From positions 40,558-104,557 of the forward strand of contig JANQFX010000049.1 of the NCBI GenBank assembly GCA_028277725.1: DNA of 64,000 bases, read 5' to 3'. A program made the position numbers and the translations under genes. This document shows, piece after piece, positions 38,145 through 47,529 of this stretch. This DNA is from Thiohalocapsa sp. Its GTDB lineage: Bacteria; Pseudomonadota; Gammaproteobacteria; Chromatiales; Chromatiaceae. The notes beneath the pieces are model-generated. The model made no database searches and was not told the origin of the DNA. It saw only the letters and a list, made by a program, of their open reading frames with translations. Each line of letters starts with the position of its first letter. Positions within the stretch are counted from its first letter, which is position 1.

Positions 38145-40580
38145 ATGAGCAGGGTCACGCTGACCACGCGCGCCCAGCGCAGCCTGGCCGCGCTGGGCGA
38201 CGCCCTGCCGAGGCTGCCGACGCTCTCCTGGCGCCGGCGCGGAGACGAGGGCATCGGTTCCGGCTTCGAGCGCCGCCCCAGCCTGCTCGAGGTGCTCACC
38301 CTCAGGCCCTACGGCCGCAGCATGCTGACGCCCGCGGCGGGCATCTGGCTCGGCTCCGCCTGGTTGATCATCCTGCTCATGGCGAGCATTGAGGGCTTCG
38401 TCTGGGGGGCCGTCGGCGCATCGCTGGTGCCCTCGGCCTCAGCCGCGTTGCGCTGGCCCGTCGCCGTGTTCATGTTCTTATTGTTGTTCTGCATCGTCTG
38501 GATCGTCGATGCATCCCTGATCATGTCCGAGCGACCGGAGTCGCGGCGCCGACGCGCGCTCGACGACGACAGCGTCAACCCCGTTGCACGCTGGTACATC
38601 GGCATCGTCGTGCGCATCGCCATCGTCGGCATCTCGCTCTACGTCACCGCGCCCTTCATCGAGAAACTGATCCGCGCCGACGACATCGCCAGCTGGCACC
38701 AGACCCAGGTGGAGCGCTACTACGAGACACGCGAGGCGACGCTGCGCAAGCAGATCAAGGAGCGTGCCGAACAGCGCGACGCGGGCCTGCTCGGCCGGGT
38801 GGACGCACTGGAACGCGACATCGAGCGCATCGAGGCATCGCTGGCCGCCGAGCGCGAGCGCCGCGCCGCCATCGAGGCGGAATTCACACCCCAGCTGGAC
38901 GTGCTGACACGCGACCTCGCCGACGCCCGCCAGCGGGTCGGCGACGAGGTGCTGGGCCGCGAGGGCCGGCCGGAGGGCTACGGCCCGGAGGCGCGCAAGT
39001 GGGACGCCCGCGCCCAGCTGCTGGAGGCGCAGCTCGCCGACATCCAGTCCCAGCGCGACGCACGCCTGTCCGGCATCGAGGCCGGCATCGTCGAGCTCAG
39101 CAACCGCCTCGGCGAGCGCACCGACGCGCTGCAGGACGTGCGCCGCGAACAGGCCGCCCTGGTGGCGGAGATCACGCGCGAGGTGGAGGCCGAGCAGCCC
39201 CCGGCGCTGCCGCCCAAGCTGACCTTTGCGGCCCGGTCCAAGGCCCTGAGCGCGCTGCGCAACAGCCCCGCCGAGGCCGGCGTGCCGCACTTCGAGACGG
39301 TGGAGGGCTTCGCGCAGGCGGCGCTCGGTATCCTGTTCTTCGCTTTGCTGGCGCTGAAGTTGTTCGAGCCGCCTGCCGTTCATGCCTATTTCAGCGAGGC
39401 GGTGCAACTCGCCTACCGCCGCTACCTCGACGGCGGACTGGCCCATCTCCCGGGATTCGATCAGCACCAGGACCCCGCCCGCCGTCTTGCGCCGGTCGGC
39501 TTCGCCGGGCTCTGGGAGCAATGGCAGCGCGACCCCCATGGCTTCGCCGCCCGCCAGCAGCACGTCCAGTCCGCGGAGTCACGCCTGCGCCGCCTGGGCG
39601 CCGATATCGACTACGAGTCCGAGCTGCTCGATCGGCGCCGCGACGATATCGACGCCCGGCTGGTCCTCGAACGCCGGCGCCAGGAGGCCGAGCTGCGCGC
39701 CCTGGAACAACAGCTCGACCTGGAACTGGCCGAGCACCAGCGGCGCCTGTCCGAGGAGACCGACGCCGAGCTGGAGCGGCTCACCCAGCAACGCGAGCAG
39801 GCCCGCAAGTCGCACGAGCTGGCGCTCGCGGAGCTGGACCAGCGCTTCGCGACAGAACGCGCGCGGCTCGACGACGAGCTCGCGCAGCGGCGCGCGGCCT
39901 GGCAACGGGAGCAGGCCGAGGCCGAGGCCGAGCTGGAGCAACGCAAGCGGGCCGTCGAATCCGCCGAGCGCCAGCAGCGCGAGCAGGTGCGACTCAAACA
40001 GCTCGCGCTGGACGATCGCCGCCGCCTGCGCGAGCGCGCACTGGAGCACCGCTCCGCCGCCGAGCGCGCCGAGCGCGACGTCGCCAGCCGGGAGCTGCGC
40101 ATCCGCGAGACCCGGGCCCTGCTGGAGCAGGAGCGCGAGGCCGAGGCGCGGCTGCGCGAGCAGCGCGGCGAGCTGCTGGCGAAGCGTAGCGAGCACGCCG
40201 ACCGCGCCGCAGCACTGGCGGCGGAACTGGAGCAGGGCGTGCTGCGGCAGTCGGAGCTCAGCGGTCGGGCCCGCGAGCTGCGCACGGCCATCTCGGACAT
40301 GGGCTCCACCGATGCGGGGGGGCTACCCTTCGGCGGCGGCGAGGACGGCCGCCGTCGGCGGCGCGTCGACAAGGAGCTGAAGCAGCTCGACCGCGCCATG
40401 GAGCAACTGCAGCTGCGCCGCGGCCGACTCGCGGTGGAGCGCGCCGGCGCCGATCAAGCGACGAGCGAGCTGGACGCCAGCATCGACGCCCTCGACCGCG
40501 ACATCGGCGACGCCGGCTCACGGGTCGGCCGCTACCGCGACACCCTGGATCGGCTACTGCTGGCGCGCGGCTCGACCTGA
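38145..40580 (+). CDS. DUF4407-type membrane protein with very long coiled coil
   Basis: The 811-residue protein has four hydrophobic helices. Two pairs lie near residues 60-125 (GIWLGSAWLIILLMASIEG, VAVFMFLLLFCIVWIVDASL) and 145-175, and another near 395 (ALGILFFALLALKLFEPP). Residues 185-365 and 450-800 are charged coiled coil, rich in RERA, LEQ and EAEAELEQ. The N-terminal topology fits DUF4407. It could be a scaffold or mechanical protein of the inner membrane. The last 27 bp overlap the 3' end of apbE tail to tail. Confidence 0.8.
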   Translation: MSRVTLTTRAQRSLAALGDALPRLPTLSWRRRGDEGIGSGFERRPSLLEVLTLRPYGRSMLTPAAGIWLGSAWLIILLMASIEGFVWGAVGASLVPSASAALRWPVAVFMFLLLFCIVWIVDASLIMSERPESRRRRALDDDSVNPVARWYIGIVVRIAIVGISLYVTAPFIEKLIRADDIASWHQTQVERYYETREATLRKQIKERAEQRDAGLLGRVDALERDIERIEASLAAERERRAAIEAEFTPQLDVLTRDLADARQRVGDEVLGREGRPEGYGPEARKWDARAQLLEAQLADIQSQRDARLSGIEAGIVELSNRLGERTDALQDVRREQAALVAEITREVEAEQPPALPPKLTFAARSKALSALRNSPAEAGVPHFETVEGFAQAALGILFFALLALKLFEPPAVHAYFSEAVQLAYRRYLDGGLAHLPGFDQHQDPARRLAPVGFAGLWEQWQRDPHGFAARQQHVQSAESRLRRLGADIDYESELLDRRRDDIDARLVLERRRQEAELRALEQQLDLELAEHQRRLSEETDAELERLTQQREQARKSHELALAELDQRFATERARLDDELAQRRAAWQREQAEAEAELEQRKRAVESAERQQREQVRLKQLALDDRRRLRERALEHRSAAERAERDVASRELRIRETRALLEQEREAEARLREQRGELLAKRSEHADRAAALAAELEQGVLRQSELSGRARELRTAISDMGSTDAGGLPFGGGEDGRRRRRVDKELKQLDRAMEQLQLRRGRLAVERAGADQATSELDASIDALDRDIGDAGSRVGRYRDTLDRLLLARGST

Positions 40581-41645
40581 ACCGGCCGCGGCCTCGAATG
40601 CACGGCTCCGACTGACCCGCGCCTCGTCGCCGACGCGCTCGACGAACAGCGCCGCCAGCCCCAGCTCATCGGCCAATACCCTGCCCCGCTCCGGACCGAG
40701 CACCAGCAGCGCCGTGGCCCAGGCATCGGCGTCGGCGCAATGCTCGGCCAGCACGGTCACCGAGGCCAAGGCGTGATCCACCGGCCGGCCCGTGGCGGGG
40801 TCGATGGTGTGGGAGTACCGTCGGCCGCCCAGTTCGAAGAAGTTGCGATAGTCGCCGGAGGTGGCCATGGCGCGGTCTTGCAGCGACACCACGGTCAGCA
40901 CGGCGCGCCGGTCCACATCCGGGCGCTCGATGGCGATACGCCAGGGCTCCCCCGCGGCATTGAGCCCGTGCCCGCGCAGCTCGCCGCCGATCTCCGCCAG
41001 GTAGTGCTCGATGCCGGCCTCGGCCAGCAGATCGGCAATGCGATCGACGCCGTGGCCCTTGGCGATGGCGGACAGGTCGACATAGAGGTCGGGCGCGGCC
41101 TTGCGCAGCGCCGGCGGCGCCATGCGGGTCTCGACCTTGCGCCAGTCGACCCGTGCCAGGGCCGCGTCGATGTCCGCCTGGGCCGGGATCTGATCCGCCG
41201 TCACCTCCGGCCCGAAGCCCCAGAGGTTCACCAGCGGCCCGACGGTGACGTCGAAGGCGCCGTTGCTCTGCTCGCTCACGGAGCGGGCCTTGTCGGCCAG
41301 GCCGACGAGCTCCGGCGAGACCTCAAACCAGCCCGTGCCGTCCTCGGCATTGAAGCGCGACAGCTCCGAGTCCGGCTGGTAGGTGGACATGCGGTCGTTC
41401 ACCTCCGCCAGGGTCCGGGTGATGTCCGCGAGCAAGGCGTCCGGGTCCAGGGACTCCGGCGGCTGCGCGACCTGCACGCTCCAGGTGGTGCCCATGGTCG
41501 CGCCGGACAGGGACAGGGTCCGACCCTCGGAACCGCAACCGGCGAGCAGCACCAAGGCCAGCAGGAGCAGGACGGCGCCGAGTGACAAAGCGCCCGGCAA
41601 CCGGCCGGCGGGCGGGCACTGGACAGCGCGGGCGCCCTTGCCCAT
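40554..41645 (-). CDS. apbE: FAD:protein FMN transferase (lipoprotein)
   Basis: ApbE covalently attaches FMN to Thr/Ser of redox proteins such as NqrB/RnfG. The protein has a lipobox LVLLAGC, then ATMGTTWSV, the VNLWGFGP block, DLSAIAKGHGVDRIADLL, GGELRGHG and the C-terminal SHTIDPATGRPVDHALASVTVLAEHCADADAWATALLVLG. The start at 41645 (MGKGARAVQ) is preferred to the track's 41696, which would overlap the start of the divergent HAD gene. No flavinylation target gene is adjacent. Confidence 0.92.
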   Translation of the reverse strand: MGKGARAVQCPPAGRLPGALSLGAVLLLLALVLLAGCGSEGRTLSLSGATMGTTWSVQVAQPPESLDPDALLADITRTLAEVNDRMSTYQPDSELSRFNAEDGTGWFEVSPELVGLADKARSVSEQSNGAFDVTVGPLVNLWGFGPEVTADQIPAQADIDAALARVDWRKVETRMAPPALRKAAPDLYVDLSAIAKGHGVDRIADLLAEAGIEHYLAEIGGELRGHGLNAAGEPWRIAIERPDVDRRAVLTVVSLQDRAMATSGDYRNFFELGGRRYSHTIDPATGRPVDHALASVTVLAEHCADADAWATALLVLGPERGRVLADELGLAALFVERVGDEARVSRSRAFEAAAGSGRAARQQ

Positions 41646-41688
41646 GCTGCGCGCGAAGGCAAAGGGCCCGGTGAAGGCACGACTCGAC

Positions 41689-42531
41689 ATGATCAAACTG
41701 GTGGTCTCCGACCTCGACGGAACACTTCTGACGCCGGAGCACCGGCTCGGCGATTATACGCGCGAGGTGCTGGCCCGCGTCCGCGCCGCCGGCGTCGAGT
41801 TGGTGCTCGCGTCCGGCCGACACGTCATGGATATCCGGGTGCTCGCGTCACAGGTCGCGGGCGAGTCCGACGCAAGAGACGGCGGCTGCCTGGTGAGCTG
41901 CAACGGCGCCGCCGTCAACGCCGGCGACGGCAGCCTGGTGCACTCCACCTGCCTGCCGCCGGAGATCGTGGAATTCCTGCTGCACGACCCGCTGTTCGAG
42001 ACCGTGCAGAAGAACGTCTTCCTCACCGACGGCTGGCTGGTGGAGCGCGAGGAGCCGAGCCTGCTGCGCTACCACCAGGAGTCCGGCTTCCGCTACCAGG
42101 TCGTCGACTTCGCCGACATCGACCGGACCGCCGTGCTGAAGGTCTTCTACTACGGCGAACAGGAGCAACTGCGGGTGCTGGAGCGGCAGCTGCTCGACCG
42201 CCACGGCGGGTGCATCAGCACCACCTTCTCGCTGCCCGTGACGCTCGAGGTCATGGCCGCAGGCGTCAGCAAGGGCGCCGCCCTCGCCCGGCTGCTGGCG
42301 ACGCGCGGGCTCGACGCCGCGGACGTCCTCTGCGTCGGCGACGGCATGAACGACCTCGACATGCTCCAGCTCATCGCCGAGGGCGGCGGCCGGGCGCTGG
42401 TTATGTCCAACGCCGACGAGCGCCTGCACGCCGCCCTGCCCGACCTGCCGCGCGCCGGACACAACAGCCAGGAGGCCGTCGCCCGGCGGCTGGCGCAGCT
42501 GCTCGACGACGGGCAACTCGGCAGCGGATAG
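41689..42531 (+). CDS. Cof-type HAD phosphatase (YidA-like)
   Basis: The 280-residue HAD IIB protein has VSDLDGTLLTPEHRL (motif I), VLASGRHVMDIR (motif II), the conserved CNGAAV cap segment, the lysine in VSKGAALARLL (motif III) and CVGDGMNDLDML (motif IV). These enzymes dephosphorylate sugar phosphates or flavin precursors with broad specificity. ATG 41689 matches the family N-terminus; the track's 41383 start overlaps apbE. Divergent from apbE and followed 73 bp later by arfB. Confidence 0.9.
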   Translation: MIKLVVSDLDGTLLTPEHRLGDYTREVLARVRAAGVELVLASGRHVMDIRVLASQVAGESDARDGGCLVSCNGAAVNAGDGSLVHSTCLPPEIVEFLLHDPLFETVQKNVFLTDGWLVEREEPSLLRYHQESGFRYQVVDFADIDRTAVLKVFYYGEQEQLRVLERQLLDRHGGCISTTFSLPVTLEVMAAGVSKGAALARLLATRGLDAADVLCVGDGMNDLDMLQLIAEGGGRALVMSNADERLHAALPDLPRAGHNSQEAVARRLAQLLDDGQLGSG

Positions 42532-42604
42532 CCCGACGCCGGCGCGTGTCTCCAAACTGACACCCGGCCGGCACCACCCGCGCCGCCCGGAGGCGGCAGA
42601 CCAC

Positions 42605-43030
42605 ATGGCCCTTCAGATCACACCCAGCATCAGCATCGACGAGGACGAACTCCAGGAGCGCTTCGTGCGCGCCCCGGGCCCCGGCGGGCAAAACGTCAAC
42701 AAGGTCGCCACCGCGGTGCAGCTCAGCTTCGACGTGCGCAACTCCCCGTCCCTGCCCGCCGCCGTGCGCGCCCGGCTGGAGAAGCTCGGCGGCTCCCGCG
42801 TCGACAACGACGGCGTCCTCAACATCCAGGCCCACAGGCACCGCACCCGCGAGCGCAACCGCGCCGACGCCCGCGAACGCCTGGCGGAACTCATCGCCAA
42901 GGCCAGCCATGTCCCCAAGCCCCGCCGCCCCACCAAACCCTCCCGAGCGGCCAAGGCCCGCCGCATGGACGACAAGAAGCAACGCTCCCGGATCAAGCGG
43001 ATGCGCGGGCAGGTTCGGGGCGGGGACTAG
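42605..43030 (+). CDS. arfB: Alternative ribosome-rescue factor ArfB (YaeJ)
   Basis: The 141-residue peptidyl-tRNA hydrolase-like release factor carries the catalytic GGQ in RAPGPGGQNVNKVATAVQL. Its Lys/Arg-rich tail KKQRSRIKRMRGQ enters the empty mRNA channel of stalled ribosomes. GGAGG precedes the ATG. It is the last chromosomal-core gene before the CRISPR locus, whose distal repeat starts 75 bp after the stop. Confidence 0.94.
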   Translation: MALQITPSISIDEDELQERFVRAPGPGGQNVNKVATAVQLSFDVRNSPSLPAAVRARLEKLGGSRVDNDGVLNIQAHRHRTRERNRADARERLAELIAKASHVPKPRRPTKPSRAAKARRMDDKKQRSRIKRMRGQVRGGD

Positions 43031-43105
43031 TTGGCAAATACCAACCGGCATCGAAGGGGTGTCGGCATGTGCGAGCGGCATTCCTGCCGCGACCGACTTC
43101 CAGAG

Positions 43106-44572
43106 CGGGTCAACGCCTTTCGGCATCACGGATGAGGGGCCGCATGAAGCGCGAGGACCACCTGGCGCCGGGGACGTGCTCAACGCCTTTCGGCATCACG
43201 GATGAGGGGACCGCGTGCCATAGCTCAGGCCGTCCGCACGCGCGGGTGCTCAACGCCTTTCGGCATCACGGATGAGGGGACAGGAACCCCGAAAGCACCC
43301 GATGTCTTGGTCGGCGGGTGCTCAACGCCTTTCGGCATCACGGATGAGGGGACCCGTCTGGGGGACGGTCACACCGCGTCGGGAATTCGTGCTCAACGCC
43401 TTTCGGCATCACGGATGAGGGGACAACATCATCGGGCAAACGGGCAATACGAACGGCGAGTGCTCAACGCCTTTCGGCATCACGGATGAGGGGACCTGAT
43501 CATCGTCAACGTGATTGGTGCCGGCGTTTTGTGCTCAACGCCTTTCGGCATCACGGATGAGGGGACTGGACGAGGAAGGCACGAAGCCCACGGTCACTAA
43601 GTGCTCAACGCCTTTCGGCATCACGGATGAGGGGACCCCGGATAACCGTCATCCTGGCCGCCACAAGGAACTGGTGCTCAACGCCTTTCGGCATCACGGA
43701 TGAGGGGACACTACCGTTCGTCGGACACTTGGTTAAAAGTATAGAGTGCTCAACGCCTTTCGGCATCACGGATGAGGGGACCCGCATCAATCCCTGCGAG
43801 CTGGGCTAGTGCGACTGGTGCTCAACGCCTTTCGGCATCACGGATGAGGGGACGTCTCGCGGTCGCGGTCGTTGCCTTGGCTCTGTTGTGCTCAACGCCT
43901 TTCGGCATCACGGATGAGGGGACCTGCGATCATGAGGAGACGGGGCAAGAGTGCATCGTGCTCAACGCCTTTCGGCATCACGGATGAGGGGACCGTGTCA
44001 ACCACGCCAAAGGGTTCAATCTCTATCGAGTGCTCAACGCCTTTCGGCATCACGGATGAGGGGACTCGTATACGAGCTCGACCAAGACCCGCCATGCAAA
44101 TGTGCTCAACGCCTTTCGGCATCACGGATGAGGGGACCCATCCTTGACGCCGAGGCGGCCTCGCCAAACACATGTGCTCAACGCCTTTCGGCATCACGGA
44201 TGAGGGGACAGGGAGGCCGAGTTCAGAGAGAACTCGGTTATAGAGTGCTCAACGCCTTTCGGCATCACGGATGAGGGGACACAGTCGTACTTCTTGGCGA
44301 TGTTTTCCGCCGTGACGCCGTGTGCTCAACGCCTTTCGGCATCACGGATGAGGGGACACACCCAGCCGCCCGAGCCCCGGTCCGCGCCAGCCATCTGGCT
44401 CAACGCCTTTCGGCATCACGGATGAGGGGACACGTGCTGCTGCTGCCTTTCGTCGATGCGATTTGGCAGCTCAACGCCTTTCGGCATCACGGATGAGGGG
44501 ACACGCGCCATCGATGCCGGCAATCAGCCGGTACAGATGCTCAACGCCTTTCGGCATCACGGATGAGGGGAC
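43106..44572 (-). CRISPR. CRISPR array, 21 repeats of 36 bp, 20 spacers
   Basis: On the + strand the repeat reads GTGCTCAACGCC...GAGGGGAC (36 nt) with starts at 43106, 43176, 43246, 43318, 43389, 43460, 43531, 43601, 43674, 43746, 43818, 43888, 43958, 44030, 44102, 44174, 44245, 44322, 44396, 44467 and 44537. Spacers are 34-38 nt except one of 41 nt. The first unit is degenerate (CGGGT start, GGCC end), marking the trailer. The cas2 side is therefore the leader side and transcription is on the minus strand, with a repeat RNA hairpin GCC-GAAA-GGC. Units 17-21 end GACAC, and units 19-21 lack the leading GT, so the register shifts by 2 nt. No spacer was seen to match elsewhere in the window. Confidence 0.98.
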
Positions 44573-44812
44573 ACACCGCGATTGTAACAGCCTGTTGTTA
44601 AAGAGCATTCACGGACTTCTGCGGGCATGTCGACGACTCCGCGACAACCGTGCCGGTCGAATCGGGATCGATGCACAAAAACCTTGCTTTTTCAGTTTCT
44701 TACGGCACACATGGATGGCTGGATTGAAGACATCATCAGAGGTGGTTATCCGCGCGGGACATTCCGAGCCCGACGGCCGGCGGCAAGGCCGGCCAAGCGC
44801 TGATACCCGCAG
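44573..44812 (-). promoter_or_regulatory. CRISPR leader between cas2 and the array
   Basis: The 240-bp region is AT-richer than its surroundings, with AAAAAGCAAGG and TCTTTAACAACAGG on the minus strand. A TACAAT -10-like hexamer (44581-44586 complement) lies about 8 bp before the first repeat, with no good -35. Its position next to the non-degenerate end of the array and to cas2 identifies it as the leader. Confidence 0.7.
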
Positions 44813-45121
44813 TCACAGGATCTCATATCTGGGACGATGGGCATCCCAGCCGTTATCTTGGCCTTTGACCTGTACCCGACCCGCGCAACTGGGGCACAGG
44901 TGCACGAACATCAGGTCGTCCTCGTCGGCGAGGACGCGGTGCAGTTCCCAGCGCAGGCGTTCCATCTCCGTCTTGGATAGCCGGCAGCGGAACAGGGAGT
45001 ACTGGATGCGCTCTCCAGTGCCCTTGAGGACCTTATAGGCGTCACGCCAACGCGCTTGGTCGCGGATGTCGTAGCTGACCAAGTACCAGCGCTTCTCGGC
45101 ATGTTCGTGATCGTGGGACAT
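44813..45121 (-). CDS. cas2: CRISPR-associated endonuclease Cas2
   Basis: The 102-residue Cas2 has WYLVSYDIRD with the active-region Asp, QYSLFRCRLSKTEMERLRWEL and the C-terminal CPSCAGRVQVKG. With Cas1 it forms the spacer integrase. ATG 45121 overlaps the cas4-cas1 stop codon in a TGATG arrangement, so translation is coupled. The array leader follows directly. Confidence 0.95.
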   Translation of the reverse strand: MSHDHEHAEKRWYLVSYDIRDQARWRDAYKVLKGTGERIQYSLFRCRLSKTEMERLRWELHRVLADEDDLMFVHLCPSCAGRVQVKGQDNGWDAHRPRYEIL

Positions 45122-46761
45122 CAGCGAACCCTCATCCGCGCGAACAACCCAGGCGCGCCGCTCCATTCCTTTTCCAACAGCCGGACTTCGAGCTCGATGG
45201 CGCGCGCATAGCTCAGCGAGTATTCCAACACCGGGTGTTTCCACCGCTCCTGCTTGCGCTCTTCGTACAGTGCGATGGCGAGCTTGCGCCCCTCCGACGA
45301 GAGCCAGACCTGGGACGGCGCGATGGCGAAGTGCCCTTCGCTCCACTGACGCCGATTGACGGATGCCACCAGCGGCATATCCCAGAGCGTGGTGCGGAAG
45401 AGCTCCATCAGGTCCAGAGCCAAGGGGTAGGCCGCACTGCGCGCCGAGTGGAAGAATCCCAGCGCGGGGTCGAGCCCCACACAGAGCACCGCCGCCATGA
45501 CATCTCGATACAGGAGGCTGTAGCCGAAGCTGAGCGCGGCATTGAACGGGTCCTTCGGCGGGCGGCGATTACGCCCGCTGAAGCGCATGAGGGTCTGCTC
45601 CGAATCGAGCAATGCCCGCAGGCCGGCAAAGTAATGCCGCCCGGCCATGCCCTCGTGCCCACGATAGGCGGTATCCGAGTCGTCCCGCTCGATGCCGCGC
45701 AGTGCGGCTCGCAACCCTTGCAGCTGGCCTGAGATGGCTTCAGTGCACTTGCGGCTGCGCCCGCCGCGGATCAGGAAACCGAGCTGGTTCTCGATCTTGG
45801 CCTTGACCAATCGCTTGACGAGCTGTTCACGGAACGTCGTATCCGCGAGGCCGCGATACTGTCGCAAACGCCGCTGAACCCCAGGCGCCGGTGCTAGGGC
45901 GCCGATGTACGAACCGCCGCCGCTGAGCCAGTGCACGGCGATATCCCGCGACGCCGCGAACTGGATCAACTGCGCGCTGATCTGAACGGCGCCATGCAGC
46001 ACAATGGCCGCGACATCATGTGCCGGCAGGGCATGCTCCGCCCCCTCCCTTGGCTGAACCAGAATCTGCTCGCCCCGTTTGCCGACCCGAGTGCCTGGGT
46101 CCATGACGTGCAGGATGGTGCGCTCATCGTCCGCCGGGAACAGCCGTGGTGGCCTGCCCGCTGCACCTGTCGCGGCATCGGCCTGCGCCCGCAGCAGGCG
46201 CTCCTCCTCCGGCAGGCAGACGGGCGCCAGGGAGCAACGGGCACAGAGCCGCTCGTTGCTGGCAACGGGCGGGCGGTCGATACTGGCCCTGAGCGAGCGG
46301 GCCTGGCGCACGGCCGCGTGCACGGCCTGCTGCGCATACTCATCGACCGGAACGCGCACCGTCTTGTTGCTCGCGTGGTAGCGGATACGCGCCTGGGGTA
46401 TCGGCTGCTCCAAATGCTCGGCGAGCAACATAGCGTAGGCGACGACCTGAAGCCGGTCCGAGTCCCAGGCGTCATCGCCTCGGGCACGGCCGCGCTTGTG
46501 CTCGTAAGGACAAACGGCGCCATCGCGATAGCGCACATAGTCGAGTTTGCCCTTGATACCCAGGCGCCCGCTCTCGAGCGTCACGGTGGTCCACTCGCCA
46601 TCCTCGTCGATACCTTCGTGCAGGGTACGCCCCGCGTACACGCGGTGGTCGGCTACGCGGATTTCTTCGACCTCTTCGAGGTAGAACAGGCGCTCGCAAT
46701 AGGCGAGCGCATGCAGCGCCATGACCCGCAGCAGGGGTAGCTCTTCGGTTTGCGCTTGCAT
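45121..46761 (-). CDS. cas4-cas1: Fused Cas4-Cas1 CRISPR adaptation protein
   Basis: The 546-residue protein joins a Cas4 nuclease (residues about 1-200) to Cas1 (about 215-546). Cas4 features are ALAYCERLFYLEEVEE, the PD-(D/E)XK core GKLDYVR...CPYEHKRG, and the Fe-S cysteines CARCSLAPVC. Cas1 features are ILHVMDPGTRVGKRGEQ, the first metal Glu in YRGHEGMAGRHYF and LGFFHSARSAAYPLALDLMELFR. The fusion selects, trims and integrates PAM-containing prespacers. GGAGGG lies 8 nt before the ATG. It is split from the upstream cas genes by an antisense TA pair, so it needs its own promoter or read-through. Confidence 0.95.
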   Translation of the reverse strand: MQAQTEELPLLRVMALHALAYCERLFYLEEVEEIRVADHRVYAGRTLHEGIDEDGEWTTVTLESGRLGIKGKLDYVRYRDGAVCPYEHKRGRARGDDAWDSDRLQVVAYAMLLAEHLEQPIPQARIRYHASNKTVRVPVDEYAQQAVHAAVRQARSLRASIDRPPVASNERLCARCSLAPVCLPEEERLLRAQADAATGAAGRPPRLFPADDERTILHVMDPGTRVGKRGEQILVQPREGAEHALPAHDVAAIVLHGAVQISAQLIQFAASRDIAVHWLSGGGSYIGALAPAPGVQRRLRQYRGLADTTFREQLVKRLVKAKIENQLGFLIRGGRSRKCTEAISGQLQGLRAALRGIERDDSDTAYRGHEGMAGRHYFAGLRALLDSEQTLMRFSGRNRRPPKDPFNAALSFGYSLLYRDVMAAVLCVGLDPALGFFHSARSAAYPLALDLMELFRTTLWDMPLVASVNRRQWSEGHFAIAPSQVWLSSEGRKLAIALYEERKQERWKHPVLEYSLSYARAIELEVRLLEKEWSGAPGLFARMRVR

Positions 46762-46820
46762 GATCGCATCCCTCCATTATCCTTCGATAGATGACTCAAA
46801 CGTCCTACAGAGGTGCCCTC

Positions 46821-47120
46821 ATGGACTTCGTCAACGTTCGTGAACTCCGCGTTCAACCGGGTGTGGTGTGGAAGCGGCTCGCCGAAGAAGGCGAACTCGT
46901 GCTGACCCGCAACGGCAAACCCTTCGCAATCCTCACCGGGACCACGCCAACCGGTCTGGAACAGGATTTGAATGCCCTTCGCGCCGCCCGTTTTGGCCGG
47001 GCGCTTGCGGCAGTGCGACGCAACGCCGCCGACACCGGCACGGACGAGCTGAGCATGGAGGAGATCGACGCGTTGATCCGGGACGCCCGGAGCGAGCGGC
47101 ACCATGCGGCTGGTGATTGA
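46821..47120 (+). CDS. Phd/YefM-like antitoxin inside the cas operon
   Basis: The 99-residue protein begins MDFVNVRELRVQPGVVWKRLAEEGELVLTRNGKPFAIL, the Phd/YefM DNA-binding fold. It has a hydrophilic, helical C-terminus (SMEEIDALIRDARSERH) that should neutralise the toxin. ATG 46821 has AGAGG 6 nt upstream and is preferred to 46791. It overlaps the PIN toxin gene by 17 bp. It is divergent from cas4-cas1, with only 59 bp between start codons, so antitoxin autorepression could also affect the adaptation genes. Confidence 0.85.
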   Translation: MDFVNVRELRVQPGVVWKRLAEEGELVLTRNGKPFAILTGTTPTGLEQDLNALRAARFGRALAAVRRNAADTGTDELSMEEIDALIRDARSERHHAAGD

Positions 47121-47529
47121 TACCAACGTGCTGGTGTCCGGCCTGCTGTCGGCCGGCGGACCGCCCGGCGCGCTGCTGGATGCAGTGCGCGCAGGCGAGG
47201 TACGCCCGGCGGTGTGTGAGCCGATCCTCGCCGAATACCGCGATGTGCTGCGCCGCCCTCGACTGCGCATTGCGCCATCACTTGCCGATGAGCTTCTTGC
47301 GACATTGGACGACTACGCCCTCCATGTGCCACCGGCCGAGATAGACCCGGCGGGATTTCCAGACGCCGATGACGCACCCTTCTATGCCGCCGCCTTGGCC
47401 GCGCACTGCCCACTGGTTACCGGCAACCTGAAGCACTTCCCCCGCGCCGGCACGGTCGTCGTCATCACGCCGCGCGAGGCCATGCTGCTGCTGTCGGCTC
47501 GGGTGAAGGGAGCCAACAACGCCCCCTAG
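47104..47529 (+). CDS. PIN-domain toxin (VapC-like) inside the cas operon
   Basis: The 141-residue PIN nuclease has the acidic site residues in VIDTNVLVSGLLS, CEPILAEYRDVL and FPDADDAPFYAAAL, plus TGNLKHFP. This matches the toxin-component PIN family paired with Phd/YefM-type antitoxins; such proteins cleave RNA. Its last codons overlap the cas5 stop by 4 bp, tail to tail. The pair thus fills exactly the space between cas5 and cas4-cas1 on the opposite strand. Confidence 0.87.
   Translation: MRLVIDTNVLVSGLLSAGGPPGALLDAVRAGEVRPAVCEPILAEYRDVLRRPRLRIAPSLADELLATLDDYALHVPPAEIDPAGFPDADDAPFYAAALAAHCPLVTGNLKHFPRAGTVVVITPREAMLLLSARVKGANNAP

Noticed and set aside
43069-44274. Several ORFs translating to repeated RLSASRMRG or STPFGITDEGT
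   Set aside because: They are translations of the CRISPR repeats, not proteins.
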